This document shows positions 16,691 through 24,422 of a stretch of 54,197 nucleotides of DNA, in pieces (position 1 is the first letter of the stretch; each line of letters opens with the position of its first letter). A program made the position numbers and the translations under genes. The stretch is from Actinomycetes bacterium. GTDB taxonomy: Bacteria; Actinomycetota; Acidimicrobiia; Acidimicrobiales; JAMCPL01. Below the pieces are notes generated by a model. The model saw only the letters and a program-made list of their open reading frames with translations. It ran no database searches and had not been told where the DNA came from. The stretch spans positions 1-54,197 of the forward strand of contig JAKBVZ010000011.1 in assembly GCA_021841005.1 (NCBI GenBank), in the 5' to 3' direction.

Positions 16691-17653
16691 ATGAGGACAA
16701 TGGTAACCGGAGGGGCTGGTTTTATCGGATCGTGCTTGGTGGACAGGCTGATGGCAGAGGGTTGCCAGGTGGACGTGGTGGACGATCTTTCTTCTGGGTC
16801 CCTTGCCAATCTGTCTGGCGCCAGGATGGAGGGCGGATCCAAGTTTGGTTTTCACCAGATGGACATACGGTCTTCGGAGATGGTGGATCTCATAGCGCTG
16901 AAGCGGCCTGAGGTGATTTTTCACCTTGCTGCTCAGGCTAATGTGCGCCACTCGGTGGAGCGACCTGTATTCGACGCAGAGGTGAACATCACAGGTACCT
17001 TGCGTGTACTGGAGGGTGCCAGGTCGTCTGGAGTGACTAGAGTGGTCTTTGCGGCCTCAGGTGGTACGCTCTACGGCGAGCCGGGTGACGCTGATTTGCC
17101 GATCACAGAGACCTGTGCTCATCATCCTCTCTCTCCTTACGGTGTATCGAAGAAAGCCGGGATCGACTATCTGGAAGCGTTCAGATGCCTTTATGGTATT
17201 GATTATTGCGCGCTGGCTCTGGCCAATGTCTACGGTCCGCGCCAGGATCCCCACGGCGAGGCAGGGGTGATAGCAATCTTCGCGGAGCGCCTGCTGAAAC
17301 ATCAGCCACTGACGATATACGGTGACGGCGGCCAGACCCGGGACTTCGTCTTCGTGGATGATGTAGTGGACGCGTTTGTCAAGGCTGGGCATACTGGCGG
17401 AGGCAGGATAGTCAACATCGGCACAGGCCATGAAGTAAGCGTGAATAAGCTTGCCGGCATGATGATGCGGGCCGCTTCCGTGGACGTAGCTCCAGTATAT
17501 GCGCCGGAGAGACCCGGCGAGTTGCGGCGCAATGCGCTTGATCCGGCTCTTGCCAGCGAGCATCTTGGTTGGTATCCGTGGACGGAACTGGAAAGTGGCG
17601 TGAGTCAGGTGGTCGAGTACTTTCGCGAATCGAACCTTCTACAAGGGAGGTGA
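16691..17653 (+). CDS. NAD-dependent sugar-nucleotide epimerase (GalE-like)
   Basis: 320 aa from ATG 16691, with AGGAGA about 6 nt upstream. MVTGGAGFIGSCLVDRL is the NAD site; HLAAQANVRHSVERP, AASGGTLYGE and SPYGVSKKAGIDYLEAF (YxxxK) are typical of bacterial UDP-glucose 4-epimerase-like proteins, as is LANVYGPRQDPHGEAGVIAIF. It probably interconverts gluco and galacto forms of a UDP-sugar. Last gene of the polysaccharide cluster. Several cluster enzymes share the extended SDR fold but have distinct motifs, so they are paralogous families, not recent copies. Confidence 0.87.
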   Translation: MRTMVTGGAGFIGSCLVDRLMAEGCQVDVVDDLSSGSLANLSGARMEGGSKFGFHQMDIRSSEMVDLIALKRPEVIFHLAAQANVRHSVERPVFDAEVNITGTLRVLEGARSSGVTRVVFAASGGTLYGEPGDADLPITETCAHHPLSPYGVSKKAGIDYLEAFRCLYGIDYCALALANVYGPRQDPHGEAGVIAIFAERLLKHQPLTIYGDGGQTRDFVFVDDVVDAFVKAGHTGGGRIVNIGTGHEVSVNKLAGMMMRAASVDVAPVYAPERPGELRRNALDPALASEHLGWYPWTELESGVSQVVEYFRESNLLQGR

Positions 17654-17720
17654 GACAGCAGCTGCAACGGTTTTTGCGATTGGTACAACCGGCTCGTCCA
17701 GATCGGCTACCGTTACATAC

Positions 17721-18047
17721 GTGAAAGCATCATCTGGAAAACACTCTATTAACATGCTGGCCGACAGGATACTTGCAGTTCCGGTGGATGCCGAGGGAGA
17801 ACGCAAGTCCAAGGCGGGCATATTGATTCCTGCCACAGCGGAGTTGTCGCGCAGGCTTGCATGGGCGGACGTGGTGGTGGTTGGCCCCCATGTCAGATCG
17901 GTAAGGACGGGGGACAAGGTGCTTTACAATCCTGATGACCGTTTTGAAGTGGAAGTGCAGGGGGAAGAGTACGTCATACTCCGTGAGAGGGATGTTCATG
18001 CAGTGGCGTCCAGCCATGCAGACAGTGATACGGGGCTGTACCTGTGA
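17721..18047 (+). CDS. GroES-type co-chaperonin (orphan, no groEL nearby)
   Basis: 108 aa from GTG 17721. INMLADRILAVPVDAEGERKSKAGILIPATA shows the GroES core and the mobile loop that contacts GroEL; GDKVLYNPDDRFEVEVQGEEYVILRERDVHAV is the C-terminal half. A nine-residue tail (SSHADSDTG) is extra. The loop is more charged than the usual form and no groEL follows, so it may serve a distant chaperonin or be a specialised paralogue. The stop codon lies within the first copy of a 39-bp duplication that continues into hisI. Confidence 0.8.
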   Translation: MKASSGKHSINMLADRILAVPVDAEGERKSKAGILIPATAELSRRLAWADVVVVGPHVRSVRTGDKVLYNPDDRFEVEVQGEEYVILRERDVHAVASSHADSDTGLYL

Positions 18048-18135
18048 GTTCCAGATATGTGGCATGACGTCCGCTGCGGCCACTATGCCGCAGCCCGTGA
18101 TACGGGGCTGTACCTGTGAGTTCCAGATATGTGGC
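18025..18135 (+). repeat. 39-bp direct duplication flanking a palindromic element, groES/hisI junction
   Basis: Copy A 18025-18063 and copy B 18097-18135 are identical; offset 72 bp. Between them, 18064-18096 holds an 8-bp perfect inverted repeat GCTGCGGC (18073-18080) / GCCGCAGC (18087-18094) with loop CACTAT. Copy A ends groES and would start a hisI-like frame that stops after seven codons; copy B carries the real hisI start. A 32-bp core (18068-18099) recurs inverted at 41060-41091 with one mismatch. Confidence 0.95.
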
Positions 18136-18484
18136 TACCCCCATCCAATTCGATGAATCTGAGCTTGATCACGTTGTTTTTGGTCAGAATGGTCTTGTCC
18201 CTGCCATAGTACAGGATGCTGGTGACGGCACTGTGCTGATGCTTGCTTATATGAATCGAGAGTCATTGCGTAGGACGTTGTCCAGCGGCAGGACGTGCTT
18301 CTGGAGCCGGAGCAGGCAGGAGTTCTGGGTCAAGGGGGAGACGTCGGGCGACCGCCAATGGGTGCGCGAAGTGCGCTACGATTGTGACGGCGACACCCTC
18401 TTGGTCTTGGTGGACCAGGAGGGAAAAGGGGCCTGTCATACCGGTGAGAGAAGTTGCTTCTTCCGGTCTTTCGGCAAGTCCTGA
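18116..18484 (+). CDS. hisI: Phosphoribosyl-AMP cyclohydrolase (histidine biosynthesis)
   Basis: 122 aa from GTG 18116. Family motifs: [46 protein letters not shown], and the zinc cysteines in RYDCDGD, GACHTGE and SCFFR. It opens the purine ring of phosphoribosyl-AMP, the third step of histidine synthesis. Monofunctional: no HisE domain. The start lies in copy B of the 39-bp duplication; before that duplication the GTG would have overlapped the groES stop by 4 bp (GTGA), so the two genes were probably coupled. Other his genes are not in the window. Confidence 0.93.
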   Translation: MSSRYVATPIQFDESELDHVVFGQNGLVPAIVQDAGDGTVLMLAYMNRESLRRTLSSGRTCFWSRSRQEFWVKGETSGDRQWVREVRYDCDGDTLLVLVDQEGKGACHTGERSCFFRSFGKS

Positions 18485-18514
18485 GATCCGTTCCCGCCCA
18501 CGCATCCACATCCA

Positions 18515-19780
18515 TTACGGCCGTGGGTCGACGGCTACCTGTATCGCATTGGCGGCTTCGATCAGGGCTGATTCGACCCTATCCCTGGAAAGATCGTGAG
18601 CAAAGACAAAGCCGATATAATCGGCTCCCTCGGGCGGAGGGGCCACCGACCTGCCTGGGTGTGCGGTGACGTCCATACCGGTAATACCGGCTATCCTGGC
18701 TGCTTCATCCAGTCCATGGATGCCCACGAGCGTTCCTTTCGTAGGCGCATAGAGCATCAATACTCCCGAAAAGCCTGGAACCATTCGCAACCTGGTGTTT
18801 CGCCCGGCGTACCGCCGGCTGGGGGACTTCGATCCGATGGCGGATGCGATCACAAGTTCCTCCAGTGACCTGCCATCTTCAAATCTGAGTATGCTGGAGC
18901 AGCACCCGCCTATGGTGCGAGCAGCGACCTCTATTACGTAAGGTATGCCGTCCTCGATACGTAGTTCAGCATGGATAGGTCCGCTCTCCAGCCCCAGCGC
19001 TGCCACAGCGCGCCGGGTGGCATCTACGGCCGCCTCTAGGTGACCGGTATCGTGCATTGAAGGGGTAATGTAAATACTCTCCTCGAAGAAAGGCCCATTC
19101 ATGGGCATCGGCTTGTCGAATACTGCCAGGACTGTCAGCTGGCCATGTTGCAGCAGGCCTTCTATTGCTATCTCGTAACCGCCTATATAACGTTCTACGA
19201 GGATTATGTCATCATAACCCTCCTTTGCCTGTATGCCTTTGACACGCCTCGCTGCATCCAGAGCCTGGGGGAGATTATCGGCCTTGATGATTCCCTGGCT
19301 GCCGGAGAGACTGTTGGCTTTGATGACGCAGGGGAAGCCGGTCACGGTTGTAGCGGCATCCAGATTTCGTTCCAGATTTCTTTGATCGGTTGGATCGATA
19401 GTGCGGTAGGCAGGTTGGGCAACTTCTGCTGCATGCATTGCTTCACGCTGCAGGTTCTTGTGGAGGGTCCTGGCAGCTGATTCGGGATCGTTGTGTGCGA
19501 GCCCCAGACGCTCTCCCGCTAATGCAGCCAGTTCCACCCCTCTATCATCCAGTGCGATGATTGCATCGAGAGGGAGCATTCCGTCGAGCTGGATCACCTG
19601 CTCAGCAGCTACATGCGGGCGATCAAGCGGGAGGGTGGCTACGTAGTTGCGCGCTCCAAGCGGGACGGGAACATCCTTGTCGCAGGCCGTTACGATGTCC
19701 ACGCCAAGACGCTTTGCCGCTGTGACGAATGCAGCCGCCCGGTAAGTGCCCGTTGGCGCGATGATCAGTATTCTTGCCAT
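18515..19780 (-). CDS. ATP-grasp superfamily ligase (substrate unknown)
   Basis: 421 aa. RILIIAPTGTYRAAAFVTAAKRLGVDIV is a pre-ATP-grasp Rossmann-like domain; FPCVIKANSLSGSQGIIKADN is the ATP-binding hairpin with the P-loop-like Ser-Gly-Ser; ILVERYIGGYEIAIEGLL and IHAELRIEDGIPYVIEVAARTIGG hold the metal-binding Glu/Asn-type residues. The family joins a carboxylate to an amine or thiol with ATP. Closest overall look is to BL00235/CarB-type peptide ligases. No partner operon; it diverges from the Nfu-like gene with 19 bp between start codons. Confidence 0.75.
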   Translation of the reverse strand: MARILIIAPTGTYRAAAFVTAAKRLGVDIVTACDKDVPVPLGARNYVATLPLDRPHVAAEQVIQLDGMLPLDAIIALDDRGVELAALAGERLGLAHNDPESAARTLHKNLQREAMHAAEVAQPAYRTIDPTDQRNLERNLDAATTVTGFPCVIKANSLSGSQGIIKADNLPQALDAARRVKGIQAKEGYDDIILVERYIGGYEIAIEGLLQHGQLTVLAVFDKPMPMNGPFFEESIYITPSMHDTGHLEAAVDATRRAVAALGLESGPIHAELRIEDGIPYVIEVAARTIGGCCSSILRFEDGRSLEELVIASAIGSKSPSRRYAGRNTRLRMVPGFSGVLMLYAPTKGTLVGIHGLDEAARIAGITGMDVTAHPGRSVAPPPEGADYIGFVFAHDLSRDRVESALIEAANAIQVAVDPRP

Positions 19781-19799
19781 TGCCTATATAATGCCTTGT
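19781..19799. promoter_or_regulatory. Shared 19-bp divergent start region with TATATAAT
   Basis: ATG 19780 (minus) and ATG 19800 (plus) are separated only by TGCCTATATAATGCCTTGT. TATAAT (19787-19792) reads toward the plus gene; the same AT stretch read on the minus strand (TTATATA) reaches the other start. Both genes lack ribosome sites, so leaderless initiation in both directions is suggested. Confidence 0.45.
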
Positions 19800-20438
19800 A
19801 TGGTAGATCAATTGCTCGTCGTGACAGATCAGGCGATGAAAATGGTACGTGAGGCTCGTGATGCGGAGTCCGATCCGGCAGGCTTGGCCCTATGGATCGA
19901 GGTGGTAGGTACGCGTGGTAACGCTTACGACTATGACCTGTATTTCCAGAATGCGAGCGACGCGCGTCCATCGGATGTGGTACAGGCTGGGACCGGAGAT
20001 GGAGATGTGCCGGTGGTCATCCCTGTGTCGAGCATCGACCTCGTAAGGGGTGCTCAATTGGATTGGTCCGATGAGGACGATGGCGGCCTTGTCATGATCA
20101 ACCCGAACGCTCCTGCAAGTGCAGGTGGACTGCCTGATGGCGTGGTCGAAGGGGATTTTTCCTCTGAGGTGTCTCAGAAAGTACTGGCGGTCATAGAGAA
20201 TGATATAAACCGTGCCATAGCTAGCCACGGTGGCTATGCGGAACTGGTTGCGGCCAGCGAAGATACTGCCTACGTGCGCATGATGGGCGGATGCCAGGGT
20301 TGTGGGCTTGCTGCCGTAACACTGTCGCAGGGCATAGAGGTCGCCATCAAACAAGCTGTTCCCGAAATCAGACGAGTGGTCGACGTCACTAATCATGCTG
20401 CCGGTACAGATCCATACTACCAGGCGTCGAAGAAGTAG
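19800..20438 (+). CDS. NifU/NfuA-like Fe-S cluster scaffold or carrier
   Basis: 212 aa from ATG 19800 (in-frame ATG 19791 adds three residues). The N-terminal half resembles a degenerate A-type/HesB fold (TDQAMKMVREARDAESDPAGLALWIEVV) lacking its usual cysteines; the C-terminal NifU domain has NRAIASHGGYAELVAASEDTAYVRMMGGCQGCGLAAVTLSQGI with the cluster-binding CxxC. This two-domain order is that of NfuA, which delivers 4Fe-4S clusters to client enzymes such as aconitase and dehydratases; IlvD encoded in this window could be a client. Stand-alone gene, divergent from the ATP-grasp gene. Confidence 0.85.
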   Translation: MVDQLLVVTDQAMKMVREARDAESDPAGLALWIEVVGTRGNAYDYDLYFQNASDARPSDVVQAGTGDGDVPVVIPVSSIDLVRGAQLDWSDEDDGGLVMINPNAPASAGGLPDGVVEGDFSSEVSQKVLAVIENDINRAIASHGGYAELVAASEDTAYVRMMGGCQGCGLAAVTLSQGIEVAIKQAVPEIRRVVDVTNHAAGTDPYYQASKK

Positions 20439-20577
20439 CCACCAATACGAGTGCCTGACATCAGCGCCGGGCTCAAGTGTATCCAGGATCTAATAGGTGT
20501 TGAGACAGTAGGTGGTTTCAGGCACTCTACCTGCAAGCATGTCGGCCACAGTATCCATCGGTCTCTAGGTCGCGGTG

Positions 20578-21192
20578 CTACGGATGATCGAATATTGCTG
20601 ATACGTCCAGCCGCAGGTCAACGGTGTCAGCAACGATTATCCCGCCTGATTCCAAGATTGGGCTGAACTCCAAGCCGAAATCCTTGCGGTTGACAGTAGC
20701 TCTGGCATGTAGCGTTACCCTACCGATATTGGAAGGGTCTCTATATCTTTCTCTGGTAGAAGTGTCGTCCAGGGCGACATCGAACTGGACAGGCCGCACT
20801 ACGTCACGTATACACATTTCAGTGTCAAGGATGTATCGGGTGGAAGTTTCCCCGGTCACCTCTCCCTTCATCCACATCCTTGGCCATCTCTCGGTATCGA
20901 GCAACTCGCGGGAGAGGATGAAGATGTCTCTGGCGGAGTCTCCTGTCTGGAGCGTCGCCACCTCGGCATACGCTTCCACGGATGTACCGATCGGGCTGCC
21001 CGAGGTAATGATCATTCCCGAAAAGACATCGAAGTGGCCTCTGACTGTCGAAATGAGCAGGTGCCTTACGGAGAATGCCACAGTACTCCGGCTCTGGTCG
21101 ATTATCCAGGTTCCAGCTGGAAACTGGATGGTTTCTTGCTCATGAGCAGTCCTGCTGTTCTCTTGATCTTGGTTATCGATCATTTGCTCCAT
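20578..21192 (-). CDS. YceI-family lipid-binding protein
   Basis: 204 aa from ATG 21192 (21183 also possible). After an acidic N-terminus, GTWIIDQSRSTVAFSVRHLLISTVRGHFDVFSGMI is the YceI signature; IFILSRELLDTERWPRMWM and VNRKDFGLEFSPILESGG complete the lipocalin-like barrel. Family members bind polyisoprenoid or amide lipids. There is no signal peptide, so this member is probably cytoplasmic, as in many actinobacteria. In its monocistronic setting the role is unknown. Confidence 0.87.
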   Translation of the reverse strand: MEQMIDNQDQENSRTAHEQETIQFPAGTWIIDQSRSTVAFSVRHLLISTVRGHFDVFSGMIITSGSPIGTSVEAYAEVATLQTGDSARDIFILSRELLDTERWPRMWMKGEVTGETSTRYILDTEMCIRDVVRPVQFDVALDDTSTRERYRDPSNIGRVTLHARATVNRKDFGLEFSPILESGGIIVADTVDLRLDVSAIFDHP

Positions 21193-21560
21193 TCAGTGTT
21201 CTATCTGTATGCATGCGCCTGCGTACCCTACGGGATTACCATACGCGCAACCCGAATATGATCCGCTTGGTGCTACTCTGAACGGCCATGAACGGCTCTT
21301 GGCAGCAAGGATCCGTAAGCTGTATGGCCGCGCAGTTACGGGGGGAGATGGTGCGAAGCCAGTATGCACTTTTCCGGGATCCATTTGTAAGATATTGCTG
21401 CTGCAGCGCCAAGTAGTCAAATTGAATTGTCGCGCCCAGTGGGGACGGGACCACACTTACGTGATGATTAGCCGCCCTCACCAGCTCGATATACAAGAAT
21501 TGTGTTTGCATTGACTCATGTAGTCGCATCTCATGTGCTTTGTCGCCTAATGTCGTATGG
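21193..21560. other. Intergenic region, nothing recognised
   Basis: About 370 bp between divergent yceI and prepilin peptidase starts. Reading frames here show no domains. It presumably holds both promoters, but no hexamer pair stands out. Confidence 0.4.
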
Positions 21561-22343
21561 ATGGAAACATGGTTGATCGTGATCAGCGCTGTCGTGGGCG
21601 TGCTGCTGGGATACCCCATGGAGATAATGGTGGAGAGGGTGCCGGAAAAGCTGTCACCAGGGCCGCCTTGGATGGTGTGCGACACATGCGGCAATGGGTT
21701 TTCAACGATATCGAGTATTAGCCCGATAGCGATCTTTTATCATGCGAAGCGATGCAGGCATTGCGGATCTGAGCGTGATTGGCCGTTGAGACCGTTGCTG
21801 CTGGCCACAGTGTCGGGCATTGTCCTGGCCGGAGCCTCGATAAGATTCGGAGTAAATGTCGACCTGGTGGCTTATGATCTTCTGGCTGCTGGCCTCATTG
21901 TATTGAGCGCTATAGACCTGGAGCGCATGATCGTTCCCGTTCGTGTGCTCTATCCCACTCTGGGTGGATTCGCGGCATTGCTGGCTGTGTCTTCACTGGT
22001 AGACGGAAGGCTGGAGCATCTGTGGGTGGCTGCGGCTTCTGGGTTGGTATGCTTCCTGATCTTCTTTGCAATCCACTTCATAGTTCCGCAGGGTATGGGG
22101 TTCGGTGACGTCCGACTTGCGGGGCTTCTCGGATTCGCCTCTGGTTGGATTGGCGTGCCTCAGGTATTAGTGGGTTTCGTAGTGGCTTTCGGGCTAGGTG
22201 CCATTACCGGGATACTGCTGATGGCTCTCAAGAGCTATGGCGCAAAGTCCAGGCTGCCGTTTGCTCCTTTTCTGGTTGCCGGTACATTCGTGACACTTAT
22301 GTGGGGCACTCCCATGGCAAAGGTATGGCTTCATGCTGCTTGA
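21561..22343 (+). CDS. Type IV prepilin leader peptidase / A24-family peptidase
   Basis: 260 aa from ATG 21561 (TTG 21540 adds seven residues). First helix, then a cytoplasmic zinc-finger-like region with CDTCGNG and CRHCGSE (two CxxC pairs), then LSAIDLERMIVP and GMGFGDVRLAGLLG, which carry the two catalytic Asp residues of the GxGD family, within about seven further helices. It cleaves, and may N-methylate, type IV prepilins at the membrane. No pilin genes are in the window; its place before the shikimate genes resembles many actinobacterial genomes. Confidence 0.9.
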   Translation: METWLIVISAVVGVLLGYPMEIMVERVPEKLSPGPPWMVCDTCGNGFSTISSISPIAIFYHAKRCRHCGSERDWPLRPLLLATVSGIVLAGASIRFGVNVDLVAYDLLAAGLIVLSAIDLERMIVPVRVLYPTLGGFAALLAVSSLVDGRLEHLWVAAASGLVCFLIFFAIHFIVPQGMGFGDVRLAGLLGFASGWIGVPQVLVGFVVAFGLGAITGILLMALKSYGAKSRLPFAPFLVAGTFVTLMWGTPMAKVWLHAA

Positions 22344-22393
22344 GCGGTCTGCAGTCGCCACGCATGCCTTGCAATCGAGCTAAATTTACTGGT

Positions 22394-23641
22394 ATGTTGC
22401 GTTTTCTTACTGCAGGCGAATCCCATGGCAAGGGCCTAGTGACCATCGTGGAAGGCTTGCCGGCAGGCATACCGATCACTTCGGATCAGATCGGCCGCGA
22501 GTTGGCAAGAAGGCGCCTCGGGTATGGCAGGGGACCCAGAATGAGGTTCGAAGCTGACGAGATCACCCTGCTCGGAGGCATACGTCATGGTAGGACCCTT
22601 GGTTCTCCCGTTGCCATCGAAATCGCCAACAGCGAGTGGGAGAAGTGGAAGGAGGAGATGTCTCCCGCTCCGGGTAAGCCCTCGAAACGCCTTACCACTC
22701 CCAGGCCCGGCCATGCCGATCTGCCCGGGATGCAGAAGTATGGCCTGGTGGATGCAAGGGACGTGCTGGAACGTGCTTCGGCTCGGGAGACCGCTGCGCG
22801 AGTTGCCGCTGGTGCGCTTGCGAAAGCCATGTTGGCCGAGTTGGGGGCCACGGTGATAAGCCATGTGATCCAACTAGGCTCTGAACGCGCAGGCTTATCC
22901 GTGCGTCCACGCCCAGGGGATATTGACAAAGTGGATGCGTCGCCTGTGAGATGCTTTGACAAGGAAGCACAGGAGCGCATGGTGAATGCCATCAAGGCTG
23001 CAGCGAAGGAGGGGGACTCCCTGGGCGGTGTGGCTGAAGTGATGGCTTACGGTATTCCGGTCGGGCTGGGCAGCCATGTTCACTGGGATCGTAAGCTCGA
23101 CGGCCTGCTGGCGCAGGCGCTCTGTTCCATCCAGGCGGTAAAGGCCGTGGAGATAGGCGATGGCATAGCTGTATCGGGAGTACGGGGATCGCAGGCACAT
23201 GACTCCATATATTTTGATGAAGCATCAGGCACGTATGAGCGCGAAACGTCACGCGCAGGTGGCATAGAGGGAGGGATCTCCACGGGTGGCGATATCATCG
23301 TACGTGCGTATATGAAGCCACTAGCGACGCTGAACAGACCAGTGATCGGAACTGTGGATGTGGCCACGGGCGAGAGGGCGCTCTCGTTTAAGGAGCGTAC
23401 CGACGTTACGGCTGTGCCTGCGATGGGCGTGGTTGCGGAGGCCATGGTCGCCCTGACGCTTGCAGGGGAAGCATTGAGGAAGTACGGTGGGGACTCGCTC
23501 GGCGAGTTCATCGCCAACTATCATAGCCATACGGCCCAGGTGCACCGTGGTCTTGCGCCGTTTGCCAGCGGCGCCGATGCCAACGATAAAGCCGGTGAGG
23601 CCGGCACGGTGATTGATGGTTCATCCGGTGCTGGTCGTTAG
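22394..23641 (+). CDS. aroC: Chorismate synthase
   Basis: 415 aa from ATG 22394, where the canonical start MLRFLTAGESHGKGLVTIVEG begins; longer in-frame versions reach into the prepilin peptidase gene and are discarded. RRLGYGRGPRMRFEADEI, RPGHADLPGMQKYG, SARETAARVAAGALAK and GGISTGGDIIVRAYMKPLATL are family signatures for FMN and EPSP binding. Catalyses the last shikimate step, EPSP to chorismate. A Gly/Asp/Ala-rich tail of about 30 residues exceeds the usual length. Starts the aroC-aroK-aroB-aroQ block and overlaps aroK by 26 bp. Confidence 0.95.
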   Translation: MLRFLTAGESHGKGLVTIVEGLPAGIPITSDQIGRELARRRLGYGRGPRMRFEADEITLLGGIRHGRTLGSPVAIEIANSEWEKWKEEMSPAPGKPSKRLTTPRPGHADLPGMQKYGLVDARDVLERASARETAARVAAGALAKAMLAELGATVISHVIQLGSERAGLSVRPRPGDIDKVDASPVRCFDKEAQERMVNAIKAAAKEGDSLGGVAEVMAYGIPVGLGSHVHWDRKLDGLLAQALCSIQAVKAVEIGDGIAVSGVRGSQAHDSIYFDEASGTYERETSRAGGIEGGISTGGDIIVRAYMKPLATLNRPVIGTVDVATGERALSFKERTDVTAVPAMGVVAEAMVALTLAGEALRKYGGDSLGEFIANYHSHTAQVHRGLAPFASGADANDKAGEAGTVIDGSSGAGR

Positions 23642-24278
23642 CAGCCAGGATGGGGAAGTTCCTGGCCAATCTCAGCCAGATGAGTTGTCATTGAACAGAG
23701 TGATACTGGTAGGCATGCCCGGTTCGGGAAAGACCGTAGTGGGTACCATGCTTGCCGAGAGGCTGGGCTGGGACTTTGTCGACGTGGATGCAATGATCGA
23801 AGATCATCTCGGCAAGCCGGTAGCGGGAATCTTTGCATCGCCGGAGTATGGTGAGGCTGGTTTCAGGATGGTAGAGCGCGATACGGTTGCTGAGGTGATC
23901 ACCTCCTCCCAGCGTGTGGTAATTGCTACAGGTGGCGGCTGCGTGGAGGATGAGGTGACGCGTGAGCTCCTTGCGAACGAGACCAGTGTGGTATGGCTGG
24001 TGGCGGAACCCGGCGTGCTGTTTTCCAGGGTGGGGATGGAGCCCGGTAGGCCATTGCTGGCAGTTGATCCTGCTGGTAGCCTGGAAAGGTTGTTGCGTAA
24101 GCGAGAGCCACTGTACAGGATCGTGTCGGATCTGGCAATAGATACCAGTGGCCTGGATGTTTCCCAGGTGGTGGAGAAGATCTTGGAGAACGTTTCACTT
24201 ATGACATCGCTGCGAGTCGGTTCTCCGGCAACGCAGTTGAGGTTGCCGGTTTCAGGCGCCGGAGAAGATGAAGGATGA
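23616..24278 (+). CDS. aroK: Shikimate kinase
   Basis: 220 aa from ATG 23616; TTG 23691 is a shorter alternative that removes a non-conserved leader overlapping aroC. VILVGMPGSGKTVVGTMLAERLG is the Walker A, DFVDVDAMIE the shikimate and Mg site, VVIATGGGCV the glycine-rich substrate motif, and GRPLLA the lid. Phosphorylates shikimate at O3. About 25 extra residues at each end compared with minimal shikimate kinases. Confidence 0.93.
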   Translation: MVHPVLVVSSQDGEVPGQSQPDELSLNRVILVGMPGSGKTVVGTMLAERLGWDFVDVDAMIEDHLGKPVAGIFASPEYGEAGFRMVERDTVAEVITSSQRVVIATGGGCVEDEVTRELLANETSVVWLVAEPGVLFSRVGMEPGRPLLAVDPAGSLERLLRKREPLYRIVSDLAIDTSGLDVSQVVEKILENVSLMTSLRVGSPATQLRLPVSGAGEDEG

Positions 24279-24309
24279 TGTTCGAGGGTACCGTGATAAG
24301 TCACGACAG

Positions 24310-24371
24310 AGATGATAGGTAGATTGTAGATAAATGATAGGTAGATGATAAGTGGATGATAAGTTGATAGA
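24310..24371 (+). repeat. Low-complexity GATGATAGGTAGAT repeat between aroK and aroB
   Basis: Imperfect units of GATGATA(G/A)GT(A/G)GAT fill the aroK-aroB gap. The region is purine-rich with no gene or hairpin terminator; it may act as an unstructured spacer in the polycistronic mRNA. Confidence 0.7.
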
Positions 24372-24422
24372 GCAGGGAACCATGCGGGAGGCCATGAGCG
24401 AGATCCAGTGGACGGGGCAGTC

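Noticed and set aside
21209-21514. 101-codon plus-strand frame
   Set aside because: No domain, no ribosome site and no neighbour support.
22145-22393. Long N-terminal extension of chorismate synthase
   Set aside because: It overlaps the prepilin peptidase gene in another frame; the conserved start is at 22394.
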